Below are positions 16,308 through 23,718 of a stretch of 64,000 nucleotides of DNA, one piece after another. Positions within the stretch are counted from its first letter, which is position 1. Every line of letters begins with the position of its first letter. The position numbers and the translations under genes are program-made. The DNA comes from Paenibacillus sp. Soil750 (GTDB lineage: Bacteria > Bacillota > Bacilli > Paenibacillales > NBRC-103111), in NCBI RefSeq assembly GCF_001428045.1, contig NZ_LMSD01000001.1, positions 186,001 through 250,000 of the forward strand, given 5' to 3'. Below the pieces are notes generated by a model. That model did no database searches and was not told the origin of the DNA. It worked only from the letters and a program-made list of their open reading frames with translations.

Positions 16308-18578
16308 ATGACTGTGGCAAATGTGGAGACGGATGGCCAAGTAACGGAGAACGAAGGAAAACCAAAAGCAAGTGAGTTTGAGGAACCGAAGGCGAAGATA
16401 CAGATTCCTGCGGAGAAGAAAGCGGAGATTCAGGAACGAATCCTGAAGCAAATCTCCGCTGAGCTACAGTTGCCTTCCGGAAAAGTGAAGACGACGATGG
16501 AGCTGTTGGATGAGGGCAATACGATTCCGTTTATCGCGCGATACCGGAAAGAGATGACCGGTGAGCTTGACGAGAATCAACTGCGGGATATCGAGGAGCG
16601 TTTGCAATATTTGCGTAATCTCGAGGATCGCAAAATCGAGGTTGTTCGTCTGATCGATGAGCAGGGCAAGCTCACGGACGACCTGCGCACATCGATTGAG
16701 AAAGCTGTGAAGCTTCAGGAAATCGAGGATCTCTACAGGCCTTACCGCCAGAAGCGGAAAACGAGAGCTAGCGTTGCCAAGGAACGTGGGTTGGAGCCGC
16801 TTGCTGCGTGGATTTGGAAGCAGCCTCGTCAAGGCTCGCTGGAGCAAGAAGCTTCGCGTTACATCAACGCGGACAAGCAGGTTGGTAGCGCTGCAGAGGC
16901 GATTCAAGGCGCGATGGATATCCTGGCGGAGAATATCGCAGATGATGCGAAAATACGGGCCTGGGTGCGTCGATTCACGCAGGATAACGGCATTATGCGG
17001 ACAGAGGCTAAGGATGCGAAGGCAGAATCTGTCTATGAGATGTATTATGCCTATCAAGAGCCTGTGAAGCGCCTGCCGCCTCACCGTATTCTCGCGATTA
17101 ATCGCGGGGAGCGGGAAGAGATTCTGAAGGTTGGACTAGATGTCCAACCAGATAAAATTCACGACTACATGTTGCGTCAAATCGTGAGAGGCGATTCGGT
17201 CGTAAAAGACGTGCTGCGTAACATTGTTGAAGACGCATATAAAAGGCTGCTTGCACCATCCGTTGAGCGCGAGGTGCGCGGTGAAATGACGGAAGCGGGT
17301 GAAGAACAGGCGATTAAGATTTTCGCGGAAAATCTGCGCAACCTCCTGCTGCAAGCGCCGATTAAGGGCCATGTGGTGCTCGGTGTCGATCCGGCCTACC
17401 GGACAGGCTGTAAGCTGGCCGTCATAGACGACACAGGTAAAATGCTTGAAATCGCCGTCACCTACCCAACACCACCGAATAATAAGGTGGCGGAAGCGAA
17501 GGCGAAGTTCAAGCAGTTGATCAGCACATACAGCGTGGAGCTGATTGTGATCGGGAATGGGACGGCGTCCCGTGAAACGGAGCAGTTCGTTGCGGAGCTG
17601 ATCGGTGAGATCAAAGAGCGGAAGCTCAAGTACTTGATCGTCAGCGAAGCGGGGGCGAGCGTGTATTCCGCGTCGAAGCTGGCGCAGACGGAATTCCCAG
17701 AGCTCGACGTGGCCGAGCGCAGCGCGATTTCGATCGCGCGGAGGCTGCAGGACCCGCTCGCAGAGCTTGTGAAAATCGAGCCGAAAGCGATCGGCGTCGG
17801 TCAGTACCAGCATGACGTTTCGCAGAAACGTCTGGACGAGAACTTGAAGGCCGTCGTAGAATCGGCCGTTAACCATGTCGGGGTGGACTTGAACACGGCG
17901 TCCCCGTCCTTGCTGTCGTACGTGTCGGGGGTCAACGCGACACTTGCGAAGAACATCGTGAAGTATCGCGAGGAGAATGGCAAGTTCAGCTCCCGACAGG
18001 AGCTGTCGAAGGTTCCTCGCCTTGGTGCGAAATCCTTCGAGCAGTGTGTCGGGTTCATGCGGATTGCGGGCGGCCGGAACCCGCTCGACAACACCCCGAT
18101 CCATCCGGAGTCTTACGACGTGGTGGATCGGTTGTTCAAGGAGCTGCGCATCGAGCTTGCGCAGCTAGGCTCTCAGCAGCTGCTAGCGCTGCTGCAGACG
18201 CTGGAGCCAGAGGAGCTGGCTCCTAAGCTTGGCGTCGGTGTCCCGACGATGCGGGACATCCTAGACAGCCTGCAGCGGCCTGGGCGGGATCCGCGGGACG
18301 AAGTCCCTGCGCCGATCTTCCGCACAGACGTGCTGCAGCTGGAAGACCTTGTGCCGGGCATGGAATTGACCGGCACGGTGCGTAACGTGATCGACTTCGG
18401 CGCCTTCGTCGATATCGGCATTAAGAACGATGGGCTGGTGCACATCTCCCAGCTGAAGAACGGGTTCGTGAAACATCCGATGGATGTGGTTTCTGTTGGA
18501 GACATCGTCCAAGTATGGGTACTCAATGTGGACCAGAAAAAAGGCCGCGTAGGCTTAACGATGAAGAAGCCGCAATAG
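16308..18578 (+). CDS. tex: Tex family transcription accessory protein (S1 RNA-binding)
   Basis: A 756-residue nucleic-acid-binding protein, homologue of B. subtilis YdcI. After a ~50-residue charged N-terminal extension come the helical Tex_N region (TTMELLDEGNTIPFIARYRKE), the YqgF/RuvX-like nuclease fold (VLGVDPAYRTGCKLAVID), helix-hairpin-helix repeats (ASPSLLSYVSGVNATLAKNI, VPRLGAKSFEQ) and a C-terminal S1 domain (GMELTGTVRNVIDFGAFVDI). The role is transcription- or ribosome-associated. In B. subtilis the sigB operon separates ndoA from this region; here tex follows ndoA after a terminator. The 3' third is visibly richer in GC. Confidence 0.94.
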   Translation: MTVANVETDGQVTENEGKPKASEFEEPKAKIQIPAEKKAEIQERILKQISAELQLPSGKVKTTMELLDEGNTIPFIARYRKEMTGELDENQLRDIEERLQYLRNLEDRKIEVVRLIDEQGKLTDDLRTSIEKAVKLQEIEDLYRPYRQKRKTRASVAKERGLEPLAAWIWKQPRQGSLEQEASRYINADKQVGSAAEAIQGAMDILAENIADDAKIRAWVRRFTQDNGIMRTEAKDAKAESVYEMYYAYQEPVKRLPPHRILAINRGEREEILKVGLDVQPDKIHDYMLRQIVRGDSVVKDVLRNIVEDAYKRLLAPSVEREVRGEMTEAGEEQAIKIFAENLRNLLLQAPIKGHVVLGVDPAYRTGCKLAVIDDTGKMLEIAVTYPTPPNNKVAEAKAKFKQLISTYSVELIVIGNGTASRETEQFVAELIGEIKERKLKYLIVSEAGASVYSASKLAQTEFPELDVAERSAISIARRLQDPLAELVKIEPKAIGVGQYQHDVSQKRLDENLKAVVESAVNHVGVDLNTASPSLLSYVSGVNATLAKNIVKYREENGKFSSRQELSKVPRLGAKSFEQCVGFMRIAGGRNPLDNTPIHPESYDVVDRLFKELRIELAQLGSQQLLALLQTLEPEELAPKLGVGVPTMRDILDSLQRPGRDPRDEVPAPIFRTDVLQLEDLVPGMELTGTVRNVIDFGAFVDIGIKNDGLVHISQLKNGFVKHPMDVVSVGDIVQVWVLNVDQKKGRVGLTMKKPQ

Positions 18579-18612
18579 CAGGTTTAGGAAATCAGTTGAT
18601 GATGAATAAGTG

Positions 18613-18643
18613 GCAGTTGGGAGTTCGCTCCCAACTGCTTTTT
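18613..18643 (+). terminator. Terminator after tex
   Basis: An 11-bp perfect stem GCAGTTGGGAG/CTCCCAACTGC with a TTCG loop, then TTTTT. Confidence 0.93.
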
Positions 18644-18657
18644 GTGCGTCTAGCATT

Positions 18658-18794
18658 TTAACTGGATTTCCTCCATCTATATTTCCTGTTCACCTCCACA
18701 TTTACTGATTTAACTGGATTTCATGTAGTTACTTTCAGCGTATTTCTTTCAAATCGCCAATTTGTTTGTAAATAGATGGAGGTTTTCCAGTTAA
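18658..18794. repeat. Paired intergenic repeat (AACTGGATTTCCTCCATCTA family)
   Basis: The space between tex and the next gene carries TTAACTGGATTTCCTCCATCTATATTT at 18658-18684 (split here only for naming: core AACTGGATTTCCTCCATCTA), a partial direct copy at 18710-18731, and an inverted copy ending in CCAGTTAA at 18770-18794. The outer copies could pair as a long hairpin. The same core recurs in both orientations at 39779-39845 and 44601-44787, so it is a dispersed family. No ORF or known element is recognised. Remaining bases to 18885 show nothing else. Confidence 0.7.
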
Positions 18795-18885
18795 TCTCTG
18801 CAAAACGCAGAATTCGCCAAAATTAACTGTAGGTTATACAGTAAACGGGGGGGAACGAGTCAACTTATTCTGTTCGAAGCATCCC

Positions 18886-19449
18886 TTACTTCTGAGCACC
18901 TCCCACCTCCTTCACCAAATAAGTCATCGTATATCGCTGACCGGCGACTAGGGAAAGCATTCCTTCCATCGAAAGACGGATGAGCCACTCAGCCGCGATA
19001 CGAATGTTCACATTGCACTCGGCTGCGACTTCTTGAAGCCGAACTTTGCCATTACGCCGATTAGCGATCTGGAGGATAAACTGCTTTCGAAGTTCCCATA
19101 CGTCCGCATCAAGCTCAGCTATGGTGGGGGGATGTGGTTTGCTGCTAGAAACGATCCTTCTTTGTTCCAAAGGAATAACGTTGTTATTTCGATGTCCGTT
19201 TTTTTGCACTTTACTTTCTTGTTCTCCAGTCTGGTGCACTCGATCTACTTGCTTTTCAGTCTGTATCACTTGGTTCTTTCTCTTCACGTTATTTTGCACT
19301 TGATCTATTCTCTTCCCACTTACTTGCTCTCGACCTACTCGTTCTCCTTCCTGCAACACCTGAAACCGATCCTCCAATCCTCTTTTCCAAAACAACCTAC
19401 GATGCTTCTCGCGCATTCTGCGCAGCCACTGACTACTAATTGTCTCCAT
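18886..19449 (-). CDS. Hypothetical protein with C-terminal winged-helix-like domain
   Basis: A 187-residue ORF with a good ribosome binding site (AAGGGGG about 10 bp before the ATG). Residues ~25-90 are a polar, Gln/Lys/Val-rich stretch with loose repeats (ERVGREQVSGKR, QVDRVHQTGEQ). The last ~75 residues look like a small winged helix: LRKQFILQIANRRNGKVRLQEVAAECNV, then AAEWLIRLSMEGML and a basic wing. No family is recognised. It is transcribed away from cmpA. The low-complexity middle makes the exact gene less certain, but the frame is open and well started. Confidence 0.55.
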   Translation of the reverse strand: METISSQWLRRMREKHRRLFWKRGLEDRFQVLQEGERVGREQVSGKRIDQVQNNVKRKNQVIQTEKQVDRVHQTGEQESKVQKNGHRNNNVIPLEQRRIVSSSKPHPPTIAELDADVWELRKQFILQIANRRNGKVRLQEVAAECNVNIRIAAEWLIRLSMEGMLSLVAGQRYTMTYLVKEVGGAQK

Positions 19450-19482
19450 GTAAATAAGCCCCCTTTTTCAAAATAAATACGC

Positions 19483-19532
19483 AAAAAAAGCACAAACGAA
19501 CAGCAGATAAATCTGCAAGCTCGAGTGTGCTT
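19483..19532 (-). terminator. Minus-strand hairpin/terminator between cmpA and the downstream gene
   Basis: On the minus strand AAGCACA pairs with TGTGCTT, followed by a T run; a perfect GCAGATTTATCTGC hairpin sits inside. The rest of 19450-19750 shows no gene. Confidence 0.6.
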
Positions 19533-19710
19533 CACTCAGGTATTTATATTTAATTCTCTAATTCATCTTTACTTTTTGTTACATTTATTTACAGTATAGA
19601 GGGCACATTTCAAATATGCAACTGTTTTTTCTTGCTCTTGATGTCGTCAGGTTCGTATGTTTTTTATCGCATGTTTACTCTTTCTATCTTTTTTTTATGT
19701 ACCGAATGGC

Positions 19711-19745
19711 AAAAAAGCCAGCACTTGTAGCACAAGTACTAGCTT
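19711..19745 (-). terminator. Terminator of cmpA (minus strand)
   Basis: Read on the minus strand, AGCTAGTACTTGT-GCT-ACAAGTGCTGGCT followed by TTTTTT, 6 bp after the cmpA stop. Confidence 0.85.
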
Positions 19746-19750
19746 TCTCA

Positions 19751-19915
19751 TCAAAATTTACGTTTACTCGGTCCGTCCGTCGATTGGCTGTCAGGCCACT
19801 CCTCTTGTGAGCGGCGAGTGCGGTAAAAGTACCAGCTATCGTTCAATAATCGAATTTGTCTGCGGTTTTTGTTCTGGAAGGCACGCATTAATTGATTACA
19901 AAGCCATTGCGGCAT
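19751..19915 (-). CDS. cmpA: Cortex morphogenetic protein CmpA
   Basis: A 54-codon frame on the minus strand begins MPQWLCNQLMRAF and continues NRRQIRLLNDSWYFYR, the invariant block of CmpA, the small sporulation protein that limits cortex assembly in B. subtilis and works with the ClpXP-SpoIVA quality-control pathway. The recognised proteins are about 37 residues; this one has a charged C-terminal tail (SQEEWPDSQ...PSKRKF) of ~18 extra residues. AAGGGG lies upstream of the ATG. Its position between tex and sprT agrees with its place in related genomes. It implies that the organism forms endospores. Confidence 0.88.
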   Translation of the reverse strand: MPQWLCNQLMRAFQNKNRRQIRLLNDSWYFYRTRRSQEEWPDSQSTDGPSKRKF

Positions 19916-19988
19916 ATGCCCATCCCCTTCTTCGCCATGTACTTATAGCATATGAAGAATGAGGGAAATGGGTGCAGGTCCCGATTGT

Positions 19989-20342
19989 TTAGAGATCAAA
20001 TTCCTCTTCGTACCATTGCTCAAGCTGAGCTTGCAGCGCACGAATTTCAGTCAACAGTGAGATCAACGGATAGGATTTCTCTTGGATACCAGCGAACGTT
20101 TTTTCTAAACCATTGATGTAATCCAAGCCTTGGATAAGCGTATACGTCGTACCGATCAATTCCAAGTCGTCACACTCCGCAATTACGCGTGGAAGCTGTG
20201 GCACATGGTCAGCGGTTAATTTCTCTAATTCTTTGTGTAAACGTTGGTTCAAAGCCGTTAATTGATAGGAATAGGAGGAAGGCATTTCGACGAATTCCAA
20301 TTGTTGGTCAAGCTTCAATATGGCATAGCGCATTTGTGGCAT
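19989..20342 (-). CDS. Hypothetical helical protein (117 aa), divergent from sprT
   Basis: The frame opens at TTG 20354, but ATG 20342 is the more natural start (117 residues); GAAAGGA lies ~14 bp before it. The product is acidic and helical, with a C-terminal LQAQLEQWYEEEFDL coiled segment. No signal peptide, membrane span or catalytic motif is visible and I do not recognise the family. It shares its upstream region with the divergent sprT and runs in the same direction as cmpA. Confidence 0.65.
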   Translation of the reverse strand: MPQMRYAILKLDQQLEFVEMPSSYSYQLTALNQRLHKELEKLTADHVPQLPRVIAECDDLELIGTTYTLIQGLDYINGLEKTFAGIQEKSYPLISLLTEIRALQAQLEQWYEEEFDL

Positions 20343-20391
20343 GAGGTGGTTCAAATCCTTTCTGTATAGAGCGTTCGTTCTTCTTTTCTAC

Positions 20392-20421
20392 TTGACAGTA
20401 TAGCCGTACATACGGTACAAA
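20392..20421 (+). promoter_or_regulatory. Candidate sigma-A promoter for sprT
   Basis: TTGACA (20392-20397) followed after 18 bp by TACAAA. The spacer holds an inverted CCGTACATACGG. Confidence 0.45.
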
Positions 20422-20455
20422 TTCAAGTAAGAACTTGTCATTGGAGTGTTCGTAG

Positions 20456-20929
20456 ATGGAAGATCAAGAGCTGCAGCAATGGATCGAGCAGATTTCTATG
20501 GAATCGTTTGGGAGACCCTTCGTTCACCAGGCGCGTTTTAACCGGAGATTGCGATCGACGGGTGGACGTTATTTTATGAAATCACATGATATTGAGATCA
20601 GTTGGAGCCAGTGGGAGACCTATGGGCGGGAAGAAATCGAGAAGATCATCAAGCACGAGCTCTGCCATTATCATTTACATATTTTGAAGCGAGGCTATCA
20701 GCATCGGGATCAGGATTTCAAAACTTTGCTAGCCCAAGTAGGCGGTACCCGATATTGCCAATCCTTACCGCGGCCCCGGGCGAAACAAGCCTATAAATAT
20801 AGGTTAGAGTGTGTGAATTGCAAGACGGAGTATTATCGGAAACGTAAATTGGATGTGCGTAAATTTGTTTGTGGAAATTGCAGGGGGAAATTGAAATCGT
20901 ATACACTTGACTTAACGGCGCCTTCATAA
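20456..20929 (+). CDS. SprT-like zinc protein (YdcK homologue)
   Basis: A 157-residue SprT-family protein. The zinc metalloprotease signature HELCH is at residues 67-71 with a third histidine shortly after (HYHLH). The C-terminus has a CVNC...CGNC zinc ribbon (residues ~122-147). Related eukaryotic proteins cut DNA-protein crosslinks; the bacterial role is not settled. Neighbours match B. subtilis ydcK: tex and cmpA before, and a tRNA cluster starting with Asn and Ser after. Confidence 0.9.
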   Translation: MEDQELQQWIEQISMESFGRPFVHQARFNRRLRSTGGRYFMKSHDIEISWSQWETYGREEIEKIIKHELCHYHLHILKRGYQHRDQDFKTLLAQVGGTRYCQSLPRPRAKQAYKYRLECVNCKTEYYRKRKLDVRKFVCGNCRGKLKSYTLDLTAPS

Positions 20930-20948
20930 TAAAATAAAACTTGTTCAT

Positions 20949-21024
20949 TCCCTGATAGCTCAGTTGGTAGAGCACTCGACTGTTAATCGAGTTGTCACAG
21001 GTTCGAGTCCTGTTCGGGGAGCCA
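20949..21024 (+). tRNA. tRNA-Asn (GTT), CCA encoded
   Basis: A complete cloverleaf: acceptor TCCCTGA/TCGGGGA, D-arm AGCTCAGTTGGTAGAGC, anticodon loop CTGTTAA, T-arm CAGGTTCGAGTCCTG, discriminator G and CCA. Confidence 0.96.
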
Positions 21025-21029
21025 TACAT

Positions 21030-21118
21030 GGAGAGATACCCAAGTGGCTATAAGGGGACCCTCTGCTAAGGGGTTAGACTGCGTAAGCGGTGCGAGGGTT
21101 CGAATCCCTCTCTCTCCG
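21030..21118 (+). tRNA. tRNA-Ser (GCT)
   Basis: Acceptor GGAGAGA/TCTCTCC, anticodon GCT at 21065-21067, a long variable arm and T-arm AGGGTTCGAATCCCT. CCA is not encoded. Confidence 0.95.
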
Positions 21119-21263
21119 TCACGAAATAAGTTCAATGGCATTCATGCCGTTGGGCTTATTTTTGTTCATCCGAATCTCAACCTATTCTAACAAATTTCTA
21201 ATATCTGTTAAACGTTTGTCCTCTATAGTGAATAAAAAAAGCTTCACGATGGGGGAACTACCA

Positions 21264-23006
21264 GTGACTAAATTATTCTCGATACGTGTGCGTCTTATCT
21301 TATTGTTGTTAATTCCTTCTCTGTTGTATTTAGGCACGAGTGTATACCTCCTACAGGTAAACAAGTCCAATACGGATACACTGACCTCCTCCTTGTATGA
21401 GACGACGGAGAAGAGTGTGTCACTTATTTTGAATGCGGACCGGGATATGTATCAAGCTATGAACGCTTATCAGTTGTTAGTGTCGGGTACCTTGACTGCG
21501 GAGGAGAAAACGAACCAGTTGAAGTTGCTGAAAGACAATATTGAACAAACGAATACAAGGGTCGGACAAGCGGTTACTATTTTAAAATCAAAGGAATTAC
21601 TGCAAACGGCACATGCGGAGACGAAAGTAACGATTGAGCAAAGTACATCGAGCTTTCAAACTTCCTTTGATCAGTGGGTTAAAGAAGCAAATGCCGTAGT
21701 TCAAGCGGGGAGTGTTGGCAAAGGCGTTTTGAATGAAGCGAAGCTGATGGCCACCTTTGAGAAGGGTCGCGAAGGGCTGAATGTCATTGGTGAAATTCTA
21801 GACGTGCATGCTAATCAAAGCATTGTCGATATTAAGCAGGACAATAAAGAAACAGCCAAAGGCGTTTACATCGGCGTGGCGGTTATCGTCTTCATTTTGT
21901 TTGGAGCTGGCGGATTTGTAATCAGGAAAATCATGTCAGTGGTACGTAGAATCTTAACCATTACGGGTGAGGTTGCTGCAGGAGATTTGCGCCATGAGGC
22001 TCAATTGACGTATTCAAAGGATGAGCTGGGTCAGATTTCAGAGTCGGTTGATCATATGGTTGCCAAAATGAGAGGCTTAATCGGCACGATTGCACACAAT
22101 ACGCAATTCGTGCACGATGCTTCCGTGGAGCTGTCGGACAGCTCCAAAGAGTCTGCCCACGCTGCTGAACATGTGGCTTCGAATATTCAAGAAATGACAC
22201 AGGAAGTCGAAGTGCAAGCAAGAAGCAGTGAGGAGACGAGCCGGGCAATCGAGGAAATGGCGATTGGGATTCAACGTGTCGCAGAGAACTCAAGCGTCAT
22301 GGCGGATCACTCCTCATTAACCTCTCAGCACGCAACACTAGGTAATGAGCTGCTCTCGAAACTGCAACATCAAATTGTGAATATGCTGAGCTCGGTCGAA
22401 CAGCTGTCTGTGACGGTACAGTCGCTGACCCGTAAGTCGGATGAGATTGGGCAGATTGCCTCAAGTATCACGAGCTTCGCCAACCAGACCAATCTCTTGT
22501 CGCTGAATGCGTCCATTGAGGCGGCTAGAGCAGGTGAGCATGGCAAAGGGTTTAATGTGGTTGCCCAAGAAATCCGCAAGCTCGCATCACAATCGATCGA
22601 ATCTGCCGACGGTATCAATCAGTTGATCCACGAAACGAGAGTCGAGATTGCTAGTGTATCCCAGTCGATGAATGCGACGAAGCAAGAAGCAAGCGCCGGC
22701 TCACAAATGATGCAGGAAGTAAACCAGAGCTTCGAAACGATCATGCAGTCTGTGACACACATCGTCACTCAGATTCATGAGACATCGGCGATAACGCAGC
22801 AAATGTCGGCTAGCTCGGAAGAAATTTCAGCTACGATGGATCAGTCAGCGTCAAGCTCATCTCAGATTTTGACGAGATCGCAAACGGTAGCAGCGGCCAC
22901 AGAGGAACAGCTTGCCATGATGCAGAATATTGCTGCTGCGTCGGAACAGCTGAAGTCCGTTGTGGATACATTGAACGAGTCTGTGTCCTATTTTAAAATT
23001 AAATAG
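21264..23006 (+). CDS. Methyl-accepting chemotaxis protein
   Basis: A transmembrane chemoreceptor that signals to CheA/CheW. The open frame runs back through tRNA-Ser to 21090, so the start must be later: GTG 21264 has GGGGGAA 6 bp upstream and gives 580 residues starting next to the first membrane helix ([20 protein letters not shown]). A four-helix periplasmic-type sensor of ~165 residues follows, then a second helix ([20 protein letters not shown]), a HAMP domain and the cytoplasmic signalling hairpin with the hallmark tip [19 protein letters not shown] and flanking methylation helices. The ligand is unknown. It stands alone between tRNA genes. Confidence 0.93.
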   Translation: MTKLFSIRVRLILLLLIPSLLYLGTSVYLLQVNKSNTDTLTSSLYETTEKSVSLILNADRDMYQAMNAYQLLVSGTLTAEEKTNQLKLLKDNIEQTNTRVGQAVTILKSKELLQTAHAETKVTIEQSTSSFQTSFDQWVKEANAVVQAGSVGKGVLNEAKLMATFEKGREGLNVIGEILDVHANQSIVDIKQDNKETAKGVYIGVAVIVFILFGAGGFVIRKIMSVVRRILTITGEVAAGDLRHEAQLTYSKDELGQISESVDHMVAKMRGLIGTIAHNTQFVHDASVELSDSSKESAHAAEHVASNIQEMTQEVEVQARSSEETSRAIEEMAIGIQRVAENSSVMADHSSLTSQHATLGNELLSKLQHQIVNMLSSVEQLSVTVQSLTRKSDEIGQIASSITSFANQTNLLSLNASIEAARAGEHGKGFNVVAQEIRKLASQSIESADGINQLIHETRVEIASVSQSMNATKQEASAGSQMMQEVNQSFETIMQSVTHIVTQIHETSAITQQMSASSEEISATMDQSASSSSQILTRSQTVAAATEEQLAMMQNIAAASEQLKSVVDTLNESVSYFKIK

Positions 23007-23017
23007 TCGGTTGCAAA

Positions 23018-23063
23018 GGGGAGTTCTCATGGTTTTAGAAGCATGGCCATGGGGACTCCTCGC
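23018..23063 (+). terminator. Hairpin after the chemoreceptor gene
   Basis: GGGGAGTTCTCATGG and CCATGGGGACTCCTC can form an imperfect stem. There is no clear T run, so terminator function is uncertain. Confidence 0.35.
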
Positions 23064-23100
23064 TTGTTTGCTTCGACTGGTTTATTACCAATAATTAGGC

Positions 23101-23129
23101 TTGTCAAAGAGCCCAGAATCCTTTATAAT
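23101..23129 (+). promoter_or_regulatory. Strong promoter for tRNA-Glu/tRNA-Leu
   Basis: TTGTCA, a 17-bp spacer and a perfect TATAAT (23124-23129), 48 bp before tRNA-Glu. Confidence 0.8.
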
Positions 23130-23177
23130 AACACTTGTCGTCCATAACGGGCTGAAATGTTCAATGACTTTTGGTAT

Positions 23178-23249
23178 GGCCCGTTGGTCAAGTGGTTAAG
23201 ACACCTCCCTTTCACGGAGGTAACAGGGGTTCGAGTCCCCTACGGGTCA
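23178..23249 (+). tRNA. tRNA-Glu (TTC)
   Basis: Acceptor GGCCCGT/ACGGGTC, anticodon TTC at 23211-23213 with stem CCTCC/GGAGG, T-arm GGGGTTCGAGTCCCC. CCA is not encoded. Confidence 0.95.
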
Positions 23250-23266
23250 TTGTTTTATTCTCTCAT

Positions 23267-23348
23267 GCGGTCGTGGTGGAACGGCAGACACACCATCTTG
23301 AGGGGGTGGCGCTCACAAGGCGTGAGGGTTCAAATCCCTCCGACCGCA
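23267..23348 (+). tRNA. tRNA-Leu (GAG)
   Basis: Acceptor GCGGTCG/CGACCGC, anticodon stem CCATC/GGTGG with loop TTGAGGG (anticodon GAG), variable arm GCGCTCACAAGGCGT, T-arm AGGGTTCAAATCCCT. CCA is not encoded. Confidence 0.93.
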
Positions 23349-23354
23349 TCCCAT

Positions 23355-23381
23355 GAAAACCCTTGATAATCAAGGGTTTTT
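23355..23381 (+). terminator. Terminator of the tRNA-Glu/Leu unit
   Basis: AACCCTTGA-taa-TCAAGGGTT followed by TTT. Confidence 0.85.
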
Positions 23382-23437
23382 GTTATGTTTATGGAAGTAC
23401 ACGCCTACCGAACGTACGAAAAATGATTATAAATATA

Positions 23438-23473
23438 GACCATTTCCTATTTTGGGAAGTGGTCTTTTTTTTG
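23438..23473 (+). terminator. Second terminator hairpin
   Basis: GACCATTTCC/GGGAAGTGGTC with a TATTTT loop, followed by eight T. Confidence 0.8.
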
Positions 23474-23577
23474 TTCGAAGCTGGGCTGTTGCTTGTTACA
23501 AAGATATATGCCATACAATAGCAGGATTGTGCAGGAAGTTAGCTATTGTCTGCATTAAATCTCTTGTATTTTCACGA

Positions 23578-23613
23578 TATAATGAGGAACGAAATGAAAT
23601 GTAAGCGCAATCA
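23578..23613 (+). promoter_or_regulatory. -10 box and CcpA-type cre site upstream of the PL11 lyase
   Basis: TATAAT at 23578-23583 is followed by ATGTAAGCGCAATCA (23599-23613), which fits the relaxed cre consensus WTGNAANCGNWNNCW at every position. A site just after the start of transcription would allow glucose repression by roadblock. Confidence 0.6.
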
Positions 23614-23718
23614 ATGGACTGATGATCCATACGATCGCAGGAGGTGAAACGGGAGGTCCGCAGATGTCCCGAGGCAAATTGAATGTAGATCTAAATTGAC
23701 TACCTGGAGGTTGTAGAA

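Noticed and set aside
17136..18104. Long minus-strand ORFs inside tex
   Set aside because: GC-rich codon shadows of the Tex frame, without start signals or recognisable domains; Tex is unambiguous.
19033..19476. 147-residue plus-strand ORF opposite the winged-helix-like gene
   Set aside because: Phe/Ser/Leu-rich, no start signal; it mirrors the polar repeats of the minus-strand gene.
21090..21263. Extended N-terminus of the chemoreceptor
   Set aside because: It would read through tRNA-Ser; GTG 21264 has the ribosome binding site and begins at the first membrane helix.
23157..23366. ORFs across the tRNA-Glu and tRNA-Leu genes
   Set aside because: Both tRNAs are complete; the overlapping frames are accidental.
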